A stretch of 64,000 nucleotides of DNA. It comes from Sporodiniella umbellata (taxonomy: Eukaryota; Mucoromycota; Mucoromycetes; Mucorales; Rhizopodaceae). The stretch is taken from contig JAIXMR010000082.1 of the NCBI GenBank assembly GCA_025677835.1, positions 58,740-122,739 of the forward strand, written 5' to 3'. The notes under the pieces were generated by a model, which had not been told where the DNA came from, did not search any database, and saw only the letters and a list, made by a program, of their open reading frames with translations. The translations under genes were made by a program, and so were the position numbers. Below, piece after piece: positions 47,307 through 58,368 of this stretch (its first letter is position 1; each line of letters begins with the position of its first letter).

Positions 47307-47664
47307 AGCAAAGATCTATGAGGTTTTATCGGACTACCCCTTTTATTGAAAGAAAACCAAAGTGTTGGCCTCTATCTTGCAAAAAGCTCTTGAAACGAAT
47401 ACATAGATAGGAAGACTGAGAATAGTGCTGAGAGGATCAAAGGACAGTCGACTGCGTTATAAGGTCCAACGCTACAACATCAGGTTGCTTTCTTTGGAAT
47501 GAAATAGCGCTTGCTATGCAACGATACCTTGTATTTGCTATTTAAACCTTTACAAGGTCTTAATTCACTGCATAGCATTACAAAAAAAAAAAAAAAAAAA
47601 AAAAAGAGGGAGGAGAGAGGGAGGGGGGAAAGAGAGATATCTAGGTCTTTCTTCCATCTTTACC
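46298..47664. other. Intergenic, homopolymer-rich
   Basis: 1.4 kb without a recognised gene. Runs of 20-35 A or T occur at about 46327-46345, 46485-46512, 47018-47039, 47270-47300 and 47581-47605. A purine-rich tract (GAGGGAGGAGAGAGGGAGGG) lies just upstream of the P450 start. The minus-strand ORF at 47066-47311 begins inside a poly-A run and is not called. Confidence 0.5.
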
Positions 47665-49196
47665 ATGAGTTACTTTGAAAAAATCAGTTTATCTCTTGGA
47701 GTTCTGGCAGTTAGTTTTATATTGACCAAATCCACTTTTTTATATTTCAAAAAAGTAAAAAAACAAACAAACAAACAAACAAACAGGAACAGTGCTAGGC
47801 TGATGTGATTGATTAGGAAGAGATACCTGTGGTACCTTACAAGCTACCTTTGCTTGGGTCTACACTTGATTACTGTCAAAACAATACTGAGTTTGTAAAG
47901 AGATGGTCTGAGAAATACGGATCTTTGTTTCGAGTCCATCTTCATGGTGGATTGAAAACCGTGGTGGGTGGAGAAGATGCTGTGGAGGTACTTAAACATC
48001 CGGGCTTAAATTTTGCAACGTTCCATTTGGATGTAAGACGATCTGGGGAGGGGAAGGTTTATTCATATAAAAAAAAAAACTAACTTATTGAACCAAAGTT
48101 CATCCATGCAGTCATGGGCAATAAGAAAGCATGGACAGATATTCAGCAGTTTAACCCAATCATGATGAAAAATCTGGGACCGTATGTAGAAGTCTACAAC
48201 AGCCGATGTTTGAATGTGGTGAGTTCTTGAGCGTCTTTGGGAAGGGGGTGGTTTGATTGTATTTCTCACCGAAAAGTGTTAGTTTAAAAAACAAGCGGAA
48301 GCGATATTAGGTCATGGGACGGTCCTCACCGACCTTGTACCCTTTTTGCAATCGATTGTATCACGCTATACGGTATGTGCTTTTTTCGGTCAAGGATTGA
48401 GTGAGGATAGAGAGTTTATGGATACGTTTGAGATGATGATGGGGGATGCAAAAAAGCAACTGTCACCGAATCTGTTACGTGTCTTATTTCCTAGGATCAA
48501 CACGCTGTATTTAAAGTAAGGAAGGAAGGAAGGGGGGGAGGGTAGGATATCCTGTACTAAGGTTCAGGTTAGATTTATTTACCGGCATACATGTGAAGTA
48601 GAAAAGCATCGGTCAGTGATCAAGACAGCTATCTGTGAGAAAATCCAAAAGTGCCAGAGTGGATCTGAAAAAGAGATTTCGGATATGTTGGGTCATATCA
48701 TTGCGTCTTACACAAAAGAAGAAATGAAAGATCCAGAATTTTCCAAAGATATGACAACCAAGGCATTGGTTTTGAGTTTTGTGGGCCAATGGGGCACTTT
48801 GACCGTGCTGTCTCTGGTGATGTATCGACTGTTGCAACATCCAGAGTATATACAGGCGTTGATGGAAGAACAGGAGAGTCTAGAGGGGACGGGTTCTTTG
48901 TCTGACGATTATCGCCAGAGGGTTCGACTGGATAGTTTTATCCGTGAGACGTTGAGAATGCGTAGTAACGACCTTCGTATGCCTCATGTCAACATTACCA
49001 AGGAAAAGATCGTGCTCAGGTCGGGTGTGGTGGTTCGTCCCCGTGAAGAAGTGTATATCAACATGTACTATAGCCATATCCAAGGTATTGAAAACCCTTT
49101 GGAGTTCCAGGGCTTTCGATTTGTAGGTCAAAACATGCCTGCTTCACAACCTAGTATTCTTTTCACACAATTTGGTATTGGAAGGTAAGCATCAGA

Positions 49197-49229
<33 letters not shown>

Positions 49230-49422
49230 TTTTGGGATCTATTTTTGATGGTTTGGTAGAAACGCCTGTCCTGCACGGTGGTTTGCTATTCAACAGATCA
49301 AGGCCATTGTCTCCTTTTTTCTCAAGCAGTATACAATGACGCCTGTGGGAGAAATCACAGTCCCAGGTATCGATAGCAACAGCCAAAAGATATCAGGCGC
49401 TGTTTATTTTGAGAAGAAATAA
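47665..49422 (+). CDS. Cytochrome P450 monooxygenase, copy A
   Basis: Haem-thiolate oxidase, ER-anchored by an N-terminal span (LSLGVLAVSFILTKSTFLYF). Six exons: 47665-47754, 47817-48032, 48099-48218, 48283-48515, 48573-49184 and 49260-49422, giving 477 residues. Features: VVPYKLPLLGSTLDY; K-helix ETLR within LDSFIRETLRMR; FQGFRFVGQ; and the haem loop FGIGRNACPARWFA, with Cys ligand present but Ala in place of the usual Gly two residues after it. The I-helix reads FVGQWGTLTVLS, without the usual acid-Thr pair. Style resembles ent-kaurene-oxidase-like fungal P450s. Exon boundaries match those of the paralogue at 59648-61396, which faces it. The substrate is unknown, and the changed I-helix raises doubt about standard oxygen activation. 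Confidence 0.87.
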
Positions 49423-50603
49423 AGACGTGCGCGTTCTTTGATGGAGATATTACGCATGGTGTGGAAAGGCTTATGACGACACATACTATTTTTTTTTTTT
49501 TTTTTTTTTTTTTTTTGGGATCTATTTTTGGTGAAGGGGAAGAAAAAATAGGTTCAAAGGTTTTTTTTTTTTTTTTTGAGGGGAGAGAGAGAGAGAGTGT
49601 ATGTGAAGGGGAGGAAAACAAAAAGCAGGGCAGATTGGAGCTAAGCGGAGGTTTTTCTTTATTGTTCTTTTTTGTTATCAAGAAAATTAAGATTCTGACG
49701 GTGTTCTTTTTCTCTTTTGGGGCTCCGATAGTCTTAGAGCCGTTTGTCACGCCAATCTAATTCATGACGTGTTTGAGGGTCATGTTGAGAGTGTTTGACC
49801 GGGAACGGAGAGCGATCCGACGGTAGCGAGCGGATACTTTTGAGGGTTTAAAAGAGGGTTTATTGTAAGTATGGATGGGAAGGTCGGCTTAGACTCCGAG
49901 AGCGATTGACAGCGTTTGAATGGCACGTCATACGCTTCGATGATTTAAGAAGTCTTTATTTACTTTTAGTCTTATTTTAAGAGAGAGAGAGAGAGAGAGA
50001 GGCAAGATTTGATTTGTCAAAAGAAAAAAAAAGCTTAAACAAGATTTTGAAAAGGAGTCCAATCAACAATAGTGATTGTACTCCTAACAGAATCGAGTCC
50101 CGTTCCGAAGTCATCTGTGTTTCTTTGTATTTTTATTGTCTGATGTTTCTTTCCCCTCCCCCCTGATTTGGGTTCGATAATCTGTTCCGATCTGTCGAGA
50201 AAGAGGGGTGGGGGGTGGGAGGATAGATCAAGACAGACTGGGTGCATTACTTTTTATTGTTTCTACGAATCTAGAACGCTTGGTGGGGATTGAATCCAAT
50301 GCTGGTCTAATCATGACTGTATTTGAAACGCCGAGATCCCCCCCTCCCTCCTTTTCTCCCCTTTCTATCTCTCTTAAAAGCATCCCTTTGGGAAGAACTT
50401 GAAGACAATAAGGCGATATTAAAAAACTGTCAGAAAATAACAAAAAAGACTCCCTTTGGGGCTGACAATGACATCTTGTGCACCCAAAGAGCACATTGAG
50501 GGAAGCACTTTATTTAAAACATAAAGCACGTTGTCATAGCACCAATTTGGCGGTTGACAAAAAATCAAAAGCCAGTCGGAGAGAAGCCGAAGTTTTTTTA
50601 TAC

Positions 50604-50640
<37 letters not shown>

Positions 50641-50670
50641 CTTTTTTGTCATGATTTTTATTAGCCGATA
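49423..50670. other. Intergenic, partly GC-richer, no gene recognised
   Basis: Long T runs at 49489-49515 and 49559-49577 and a GAGA repeat at 49981-50001. The part from 49760 to 50560 is less AT-rich than other spacers and has C-rich tracts (CCCCCCTCCCTCC near 50337), but no coding frame with family features. An untranslated RNA is possible but unsupported. Confidence 0.4.
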
Positions 50671-50724
50671 TACATACACACACATACACATATATATATA
50701 TATATGTGTGTGTGTGTGTATGTA
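50671..50724. repeat. Near-perfect microsatellite palindrome
   Basis: Two 27-bp arms (TACATACACACACATACACA... and its inverse ...GTGTGTGTGTGTGTATGTA) meet in a TATATA core, with one mismatch. This is a CA-TA-TG composite able to extrude as a cruciform. Confidence 0.8.
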
Positions 50725-50958
50725 TCGCTACATTGATATACGACACTTTTATTGTAAAAGTGACACTCCTTTTTTATATCAAAAAGAATACAAAAACAAC
50801 GAAAAATATAAATAAAAACAATTCCGTGTTGAGATCCTTTTCCGGAGTTGAACTTTATCAACTTTAAAAAACAGGGGAAAGATGTGTGTTGTGTGTAGGT
50901 CTTTTAAGAGCACTTTGATGTTTTCTGTTGTACTTGTTTTATGGCATGGATTGAATGC

Positions 50959-50992
<34 letters not shown>

Positions 50993-51213
50993 GTGTATGT
51001 GAATGTTGATATCTATTTTTTGTTGTTGTTGTTGTTGTTGTTGTGTGTATGTATTGGATTAAAAGCCAGATAGCTCCCAGTCCAAAAAAGATGGAATATA
51101 AAAAGTCTATTTGTTTTTTCTTGTTTTTTTTTTTTTTTCGTTTTTATTTTTTTTCGGTTCGTCTTTTGATTGCATTTTCTATTTATTCCCTTTTTGCATT
51201 TAATAGTTTTTTT

Positions 51214-51251
<38 letters not shown>

Positions 51252-51395
51252 CTTTTATATATATTTTATTATTCATTATTTATTTTTTATTTTATTTTTG
51301 CATTTATTTTCTCGAAAAAAAAAAAAAAAGAAATTGACAGTCTTTTTTATTATTCCCTTGTTTTTCTCACCATCTTTCAAAAAGCCTTTATACCA
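50725..51395. other. Promoter region of HMG gene, repeat-rich
   Basis: Holds a GT repeat (about 50957-50981), a TTG repeat (51020-51042) and a poly-T of about 35 (51215-51250). C/T-rich sequence precedes the ATG. No gene. Confidence 0.5.
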
Positions 51396-52416
51396 ATGCA
51401 TTCATATTCTATGGGCCACCCCACGAAACGGACGATCAAACCTCCGCCGATGAAATTTGATTTCGAGTCGACAAAACACTTGAACGATCCCTCCCGGTTT
51501 CCTGTGCCCACACCTCCACTTTCATCGGAATCACCCACAGTCGAACTAGCGCCGATGACGTTCGAGTGGAGTGATCGAATCATTCACGGTAAGTGAGGCT
51601 TGGCCCGGATCGACAAGGCCGTACTGACTGTTTTTTTTTTTTTTTTTAATAGACCACACCAGACCCCCATCGCCCGAATCACCCAATCTCAAGCGATTTT
51701 TACCCCAACCAGTTCTGTATCAGGAGCGACCGAACCCACTGGAGCCCTGGCCTCAGTTTGACGAGACCAAGGTTTTGTTTCCCCTCAGCCTTTACCAGCC
51801 TCTCAAGACGCCCCATGCGTTTCTTATACCCCACATCCAAATACCCATCCCTCGTCGTCGATCGCTTTACCGGGAAGAAAGTCACCTGTTTTCGTTGCAT
51901 GCACCCATGTCTCCCATTATGGCGGCTGCCTCTGCTTCGGCTGCCTCTGTGCACTATTCAAAAGGGGAAGAAAACCCCTTTGATTCTTCCTCTTCCTGTG
52001 CGTCCCATTCCCCACCCGCTTCCCACCTCATCTACCGATCGAAACCCACCGTCGATCAGAGCATGTTTCTCACCAAGAACGCTCATATCAAAAGACCCAG
52101 GAACGCCTGGATTCATTTTCGCTGCCATTACGGTCAAGCGCTCAAGATCCAGGATCCTACCTTACGTGCAGAGGAGATCTCCAAGCGAGCCTCCCGTCGT
52201 TGGAGTAAACTCTCTGAAAACGAAAAGAAACCCTGGCACGCCCTGGCCGAACAAGAAAAACTCGCCCATCGTGAGGCTTTTCCCGAATACCGTTACTGTC
52301 CCAGAAGAGCCACACCCGCCACCACCACCCCATTACCCAAACGCCCTCTCAAAGATTTGGCTCACGATCCTCTGCTCTATCCCAACAAGAAACCAAAACG
52401 TAAACTCACCAAATAA
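51396..52416 (+). CDS. HMG-box transcription factor
   Basis: 318-residue protein in two exons, 51396-51588 and 51653-52416. The C-terminal HMG box, residues about 205-275, has IKRPRNAWIHFRCHYGQALK, LRAEEISKRASRRWSKLSEN and EKKPWHALAEQEKLAHREAF. This is the sequence-specific type (MATA/Ste11-like), as shown by RPRNAW. It is followed by PEYRYCPRRA and a basic end (NKKPKRKLTK). The N-terminal 200 residues are Pro/Ser-rich and probably disordered. Codons here favour C at the third position, unlike the AT-rich genes to the left. It is not flanked by the triose-phosphate transporter or RNA helicase genes of the mucoralean sex locus, so it is probably not sexM/sexP. Targets unknown. Confidence 0.86.

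Positions 52417-52417
<1 letters not shown>

Positions 52418-52448
<31 letters not shown>
52418..52448. repeat. TG microsatellite directly after a stop codon
   Basis: About 15 TG units start two bases after the HMG-gene TAA, so they lie in its 3' untranslated region. Confidence 0.8.
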
Positions 52449-52450
<2 letters not shown>

Positions 52451-52530
52451 GGATAAAATCAATCAATAAATAAAATCAATGCTATTTTTTTTTTTTTTTT
52501 TCTGGGGGGGGTTTTTTTTTTTTCTGGTTT

Positions 52531-54262
52531 TTATGGTGGCAGCCCATGCAAAGATCCCTCGCCAAGTAAAAAGGAAGAGTTCAAATGAAGCTCTTGCGTG
52601 ATTTCTTTAAACAGATCGACCTGAGACATTTGATAGATCAAGCGTTGTTCTATCCCTGTTTCACCCCTAGGGTTCTTTTCTAACGCATCGCGGTAATGTT
52701 GATATTTAATAATCTCGTGCAAGAGATAATGCGCTCGGTTCTCCCAATTCGTCATTACCTGGCCATACGAACGACATTGGCTAGGAAACTAAGGCCGGTC
52801 AGCCAAAAAAAAATTTAGAAATAAAAAAATTTAGAAATAAAAAAATTTAGAAATAAAAAAATTTAGAAATAATAAAAAAACGCTCCTGTTAGCGCTCTTG
52901 TTTACCTTGATCGTCAGCTTGCTCTTTCGCTCACGGTGTTCGTTGATGGCCTCGTTTAATTCTTCCAGGTAGGCTTGTACGCACACCAACTGTTCCCCTT
53001 CATCCAACGTGCTACTCACCATACTCGCCGAAGGTGGCTGCCAGGCATGGATCGTTACCTGATCGGGGTCTTCCAACGTAAAATGAGCCCCGGACTCGAT
53101 CGCGTCCAGATCCATCACCACATCATCCAGACAATGACCCCAGCCATATTCCATATTACCAATCCCACCTGCCAAAGGTCCTTTACTCGTCCGTGCCGCC
53201 CAATAATTGCATGTCGATACCCACCCTAACGCTTGCTCATGGCTCGCCGTCTGGAAAAGATAGACACCGCCATCCGCTTGTTGGATCGCAAATACAAACG
53301 GTCGATGTCGACTATAACCCGGTGGGGGCAACAGGTTCGATAACGTATGGTTCAAGGCCATCTTTCCTAACCAGCCATTGGACTAATATAAAAAGAAGCG
53401 TTGAGTGAGCCAAGCCCGGATAGTATCACACACACACACACACACACACACACTGGATAAGTCCATCCGTACACTTTGCTTACGATTCTCCAATCCTGAC
53501 ATGGTCAGTTCACCATGCGCGTTAATTTCCAGTGAACACTCTTTCCATTCACGGTGTTTGGCTTTCACCCCTTGACTCTCAAACAGATGCTTACGGATCA
53601 CCCGTCCCTCTTGAGAAGTCAATGCTTTCGGGCAGAACAGACCTTGGCTTAACGTAGGCGAGCCTGGACGGGATGAAAACGAGGCTTGACTACTGGACGA
53701 AAATGACTCACGTCGTGTCTGATGGCTGCTACTACTCACACTCACCCTCGGTGCCTAAGCCTAGGTTACTCTCTCCCTTTTTTCACCTATCTGTTTTCTT
53801 ACCATGCTTGTAGGATAGAAATCTTCAGGGAGAATCATGCTATCCACAATCCCCGATTTACGAATCATCGAGTTCACACTACGTTTCAAACCTGCCACAC
53901 GTCGATTCCCAAGTAAACTACTCTTTCTTTTCGCACTCTGTTGACTCAATGGCTGTAGGATTTGATGTTGCTTGACAGAGAGATAGAGATCCTGTAATAA
54001 CACCGTCAACAGAAATCCACTGCCTTTTTCTTACCTTTAAATAATTCTCCACCTCCGCTTCCCAACTCGAACGTTGACCTGCGCTCTCTTCTTGTTCAGA
54101 CAGCGTGGCCATCGTGTTCTTGATAAACTCGGATCGTGTCATTCGTGCATGTTTGCCTTGGGCCACATGAAGATCGGTATTGAGTAACAGGAGAGAATAC
54201 ACCACGGCATAGACCACATCTAGTCTCACAGACGCTCAACGTCTCTCTTTTTTTTTTTTTTT

Positions 54263-54301
<39 letters not shown>

Positions 54302-55374
54302 TTACCTGCACTGCCCAAAAGACAGTCTGGATTGCATTCCCAATAACGATGGGCAAATACTTCCAGAATACGATCAATCTGCTGAGCCTCTGCTTTGAAA
54401 TACAGTTTGCTACAGAGTCGTCGAAAGCCCATGTCCAGACGCATGGCCGAGAAATCAAAGAGCTGCATATAACAACTCAACACCTTGGCTTGAAAAGGCT
54501 GCCCAAGACCCAGCCATTCTGCCATCTTTTCCTTACTCACCACCGCTGCCGGATCTTCCTGCCAGAGCAGACGTGCGGTTGCGTACGGATCTTCCTCTTC
54601 TTGAACCAACACCACAGGCACCGGGGGTTGACTCCAACGTTTATGCGCAGACGTACCGCTATGGCGTTTCCAGTTCAACATCGATTGATCCAAAGCCTCG
54701 TCCGGAGGATTCTTTTCTAATTCGTCCTGCGTGTACCCATGCGCATCCACAAACTCATCTTCAGAGAAAAAAGAAGACGACGAACAGGACCCTACCCGTC
54801 GCTCTGCACCGCCACTCGTCGTGGTCATGCTGTCTTGACTATAGCCAAAGGTCGAGTAGATGGACATTGAACCATCTGACTTTCTTTGCGTCGGTCGCGT
54901 CGGTGTAGCCTGCATAGGCTGGCTCAGGTATTCGTGAGGCAGACAGGTCAGAAACTGTTGAGACATCGGTTGCGATAATCTACGTGGCCGTTGCACTGGT
55001 GCTGGCGCTAACGGAATCTTGGCATGCTGATGGCTGGGTCGAACCGGTCGTACCTGGGGTATATCATCGCCGCTCGCTTCCAAACTCTATTTTCTAGTTC
55101 AATCGCTTGTGCAAGTCACCCTTCATGGTTCATTTACCTTGTTTCCGCTCATCTTTCTAAACAATTTGCCAATCCCATGTTGTTTACTCTAAAAAATACA
55201 TGAATACCAGGGCCTGTCCCTTCCTGGGCTTACCTGGCTGGAGGGCTCGTTCGATTTAGGCAACAGTCTCGACATAAACCCTTTCTTGTTGTTCTCTATC
55301 GAATAACTCGGTGAGGCTGAGTTGGATCGTTTGCGTTGGGTTGGTATCAGCCTGGAGTTGGGCATCATCATCAT
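52531..55374 (-). CDS. Sec7-PH domain Arf guanine-nucleotide exchange factor
   Basis: ArfGEF of the yeast Syt1/S. pombe Sec74/EFA6-like group, loading GTP on Arf at membranes. Eight exons in reading order: 55374-55234, 55188-55138, 55086-54306, 54219-54035, 53991-53803, 53754-53452, 53382-52906 and 52758-52531, giving 784 residues. The N-terminal 230 residues are Ser/Pro-rich. Sec7 domain, about 232-430: ARLLWQEDPAAVVSKEKMAE WLG; MGFRRLCSKLYFKAEAQQID, with the catalytic glutamic-finger Glu in KAEAQ; then DVVYAVVYSLLLLNTDLH across exon 3/4. The PH domain, about 500-690, has HREWKECSLEINAHGELTMS and FVFAIQQADGGVYLFQTASH. The C-terminal helix NWENRAHYLLHEIIKYQHY is usual after this PH domain. 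The exon 6 donor lies at the edge of a CA repeat. Four tandem ATG codons begin the frame. Confidence 0.88.
52805..52872. repeat. Short tandem repeat inside an ArfGEF intron
   Basis: About four copies of a 16-bp unit containing AAATTTAGAAATAAAA in intron 7 of the minus-strand ArfGEF gene. Confidence 0.8.
53427..53453. repeat. CA repeat overlapping a splice donor
   Basis: On the coding (minus) strand this reads GTGTGT..., beginning exactly at the proposed 5' splice site of ArfGEF intron 6. Confidence 0.7.
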
Positions 55375-55673
55375 CAATAAAAAATTAAATATACAAAATA
55401 AAACAATTAAACACACACACACACAAACTTTAGAAAATTTTTATTGCATTGTGTCACACAACAGCTTTTTCTTATCTAATTTCATTCGAGACCCACATGT
55501 TCTACCGGCTTCTTGACACACGCTTAGCCAAATCAAACTCCACTTCAAAATCATCGCCTCCATCTCTCATAGCCATCCATCTCTCTTTGCCCCTATCCTA
55601 GGGATCGCTTTCTTTTTCAACCATGGATCAACCAAATCATTCAAAATGTGGTAAAGGTTGTATACAATTTTCT

Positions 55674-55724
55674 TTATTATTATTATTATTATTATAATTA
55701 TTATTATTATAATTATTATTATTA
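55674..55724. repeat. ATT/TTA trinucleotide repeat
   Basis: Interrupted run of TTA units in the spacer upstream of the ArfGEF gene. No gene was seen at 55375-55827 otherwise. Confidence 0.75.
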
Positions 55725-55789
55725 GGTCGGGGGATAAAAACTAGACACTATCTTCAATGAGTAAAACCAAAAACAAAAAAAAAAAACAG

Positions 55790-55824
<35 letters not shown>

Positions 55825-55827
55825 GTT

Positions 55828-56061
55828 TTACTCATAGCCTGTGACGCCAAAGATCGGATGGATGTCGTGAAAGGCAGTACCTAACTCTTCCTTGTATTGA
55901 TAGTATTGTTTGTTGGCTGATAAATGAATAGCAAGTTTTGTCAAATTACTGATAGAGGACGATGGGCTTGAACGACTCATGTCTGAAAAAGCAACAAAGC
56001 ACTGACCTTGAGAGGGAAAATCCGAAAGAGTGTAGTCTAAATTCTTGTATTTTCTAAACAA
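55828..56061 (-). CDS. Hypothetical ORF, possibly a terminal exon
   Basis: 77 codons from ATG at 56061 (MFRKYKNLDYTLSDFPSQGQ) to a stop at 55828. Composition is protein-like with a Ser-rich centre (DMSRSSPSSSISNLTKLAIH). An acceptor-like CTATAG just upstream suggests it could be the last exon of a longer gene, but no upstream exon was recognised before the P450 pseudogene. No known domain. Confidence 0.35.
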   Translation of the reverse strand: MFRKYKNLDYTLSDFPSQGQCFVAFSDMSRSSPSSSISNLTKLAIHLSANKQYYQYKEELGTAFHDIHPIFGVTGYE

Positions 56062-56503
56062 ACTATAGATCGCTTGCCTTACTTAATCAACCCTATTGAT
56101 TTATAGGACTTATAATACAGATATGGTACATACCTAATCAATGATCTCTCTTTGTATTTCAAACTTTAACAGTTCACCTATAAAAAAAAAATTGCACCAA
56201 AAGTGTTTGAACTGATTAAACAAAAAAGAAAAAAAATCACTACTACATTAAACTGCATAGGCTACTCTCAACTATAGACTGATCGCAGTAAAAACCTATA
56301 GATTTTCAATTATAAGGTACGTATGAGCTTGGTATTGAGGACCCAAAAAAAAAAAAACCATCTTTTACTCAGTCTCGTTAAGCTTGATAAACTCAGAAAA
56401 ATAGAAAGCTCGTACATATGCTTTACTATTTACCTTCAGTATATATAGACAAACGAATGGTTGAGTACTGCTTTTTTTTTTTTTTTATAGCCAGTATGTT
56501 TTT

Positions 56504-57007
56504 TTATTGAAGTTGGCTTTGATTTTCTCTTTCAACTAAACACACCTTGAACGAAGCTGGGTTTACGATCATGCCTGTACAATCAACTTGATCTAAATCA
56601 GGGTAAACTTCTTTGCCTTCAGGCGATACCGTAGGGTTTATAGTGTAGTCAGACAGGATTTTGGTGAGAATACAGAACATATAGCTCTCTACCTTTTTTT
56701 TTTTTTTTAGTTGTACACATAAATTTCCTAGTCTATGTAATACTTACCAAATAAATTCCAGGACAAATACGCTTGCCAGCCAAAACCAAAGTAATTTTTT
56801 TTGCTCAGATCGCCATGACTTACGCTATGTATGGTTCTGCAATCGTTCATAAAACGCTCAGGGTCAAATTTATCTGGCTCTGGGAACAAAGAAGGATTCT
56901 TATTCACGTCATAGATATTTTCAACTATAAGGTACCCTTTTGGTATGATGTAGTTCTTGTACGTAACTGTTGAGCATTAAGTACAAGGTTCCTTTTGCTT
57001 TTGCTTT

Positions 57008-57039
<32 letters not shown>

Positions 57040-57903
57040 TTACTTACAGTCCTGAGTAACTTGCCGAGGGATCCCAATGTATAATGACAAACGAAGCCTT
57101 AAACACTCTTTGATTACAGAATTTACATAAGGCAAAGAATTTCTGTCAGAAAGCGTTGGCTGTCTCGAATTCTTTTTAACGAATTCATTAATCTCTTCAA
57201 ACATTTTTTTTTTGGGCTTCAGGGTAATTACAAAGAATGGCGATAGACCATGCAGTAGCTCCAGAAAGGTTATCTAATCCTATAAAAAGTGCTTCGGCTG
57301 TACAATTTTTAGTTATCCTGCTATGCCATGATTGTAATAATTCAAATAGGTTTTCTTTACTCATAATGGACAGTATCTCTCGGTCGTTTATCTCATACTC
57401 GTCTTTGACCAATTCAATTCTTTTTAGTAAGTTGTCGTCACTACTTTTTCGTGCAATATCGTTTAGTTCTTTGATAAACGGAAATAATATATCTCTTGTA
57501 TAATCAACCATCTCCTTTGCGTTTTGAAGTATTGGATCCAAAATTTTAAGAAATGGAAACAGTGTCACGTAGTCGTTTGAAGGATTCACGAGTTCCACGC
57601 CTTGAGCATTGATAGAACTTATTTTGTTAAAAATAGGATCGTTAATATCTGTTGATCCAGGGATTCCAAACATAATAGACAAAAAGACATTGACAGTTGC
57701 CAAATAAGAATATTCGGGAGCATCAACACCTTTGTTTCTTTCACTGCTAATTTTCATGATATCTACAGCTTTCTGTGCTTCCCTTTCCAGAAGATGAGAC
57801 AGACTGTTGATTGAGCTTGGCAGTAGAATCTGTACAACCGCATTTCGAGTTTTTCTCCATTTATTGCTGTAGGTAGCAAATGTTATACCACTACAATATC
57901 ATT

Positions 57904-57945
<42 letters not shown>

Positions 57946-58368
57946 ATCAATATTACCTATTCCTTGGTGAGACTACATCTGTGAAAAGTGAAACAGGCGC
58001 CCGATTTGAAGTAAAATTTCCATTTTTAATAAAAAAAATCGTTTGAAATCTCAGGATCGCTTATAACCACCCAGTTGACAGTACCAACTCTAAGCCTAAA
58101 TATGGGGCCTAAATCTTTCTGCCATTTAGCAAGTTTCGGTCCTAGTCTTCCTCTCATCTGCAGTAAATGGCCTATTTAACTTTAATATCACTCTAGCTAA
58201 AAATATGGTAAACCAGTTACCTAATAAAGGAACTTTCCCTTTAGGAGATGGGATTTCTTCTCCATTGGAGCCTATAGATTTACGAAATATCTCTCTAACA
58301 AAAAATGCTATAGCAGTGGCTGTGATAATGGTTTTAAAAGCGTTTATATAACTTTCTGTAATGTACAT
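56504..58368 (-). pseudogene. Cytochrome P450 pseudogene, third copy
   Basis: Exons can be traced in reading order: 58368-58221, 58171-57957, 57890-57058, 56966-56748 and 56692-56504. The product is of a different P450 subfamily from the two intact genes. Recognisable parts: N-terminal span, IPSPKGKVPLLG, FRLRVGTVNWVVISDPEIS, the YNKWRKTR-like segment (YSNKWRKTRNAV), a PERF-like DPERF, and RICPGIYL at the haem site. Three frame breaks are visible. There is one extra base in an A/T run at 58031-58038, and another in the run at 57204-57213. A tandem TGGC duplication at 56775-56782 falls inside the haem-binding loop. The I-helix is also altered (IGLDNLSGATAW). The homopolymer breaks could be sequencing errors; the duplication is less likely to be. 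Confidence 0.75.

Noticed and set aside
47066..47311. 81-codon minus-strand ORF
   Set aside because: Begins inside a poly-A tract; the downstream part lacks an ATG and a family match.
50174..50320. B-box-like GGGTTCGATAATC and GGATTCAATCC strings considered as tRNA
   Set aside because: No matching A box, acceptor stem or cloverleaf could be drawn on either strand.
51043..51453. 136-codon plus-strand ORF
   Set aside because: Made of T runs translating to poly-Phe; low complexity.
51758..52450. 230-codon plus-strand ORF
   Set aside because: Alternative frame of the HMG-box gene, open only because of its C-rich codons.
52805..52872. Tandem repeat considered as CRISPR-like
   Set aside because: Units are directly adjacent with no spacers, in a eukaryotic intron.
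54349..54908. Overlapping plus-strand ORFs of 111-123 codons
   Set aside because: Antisense to the Sec7 exon, which has unmistakable motifs on the minus strand.
51396..55374. Mucoralean sex locus
   Set aside because: An HMG gene is present, but the expected transporter and RNA-helicase neighbours are not. The next genes are a P450 and an ArfGEF.
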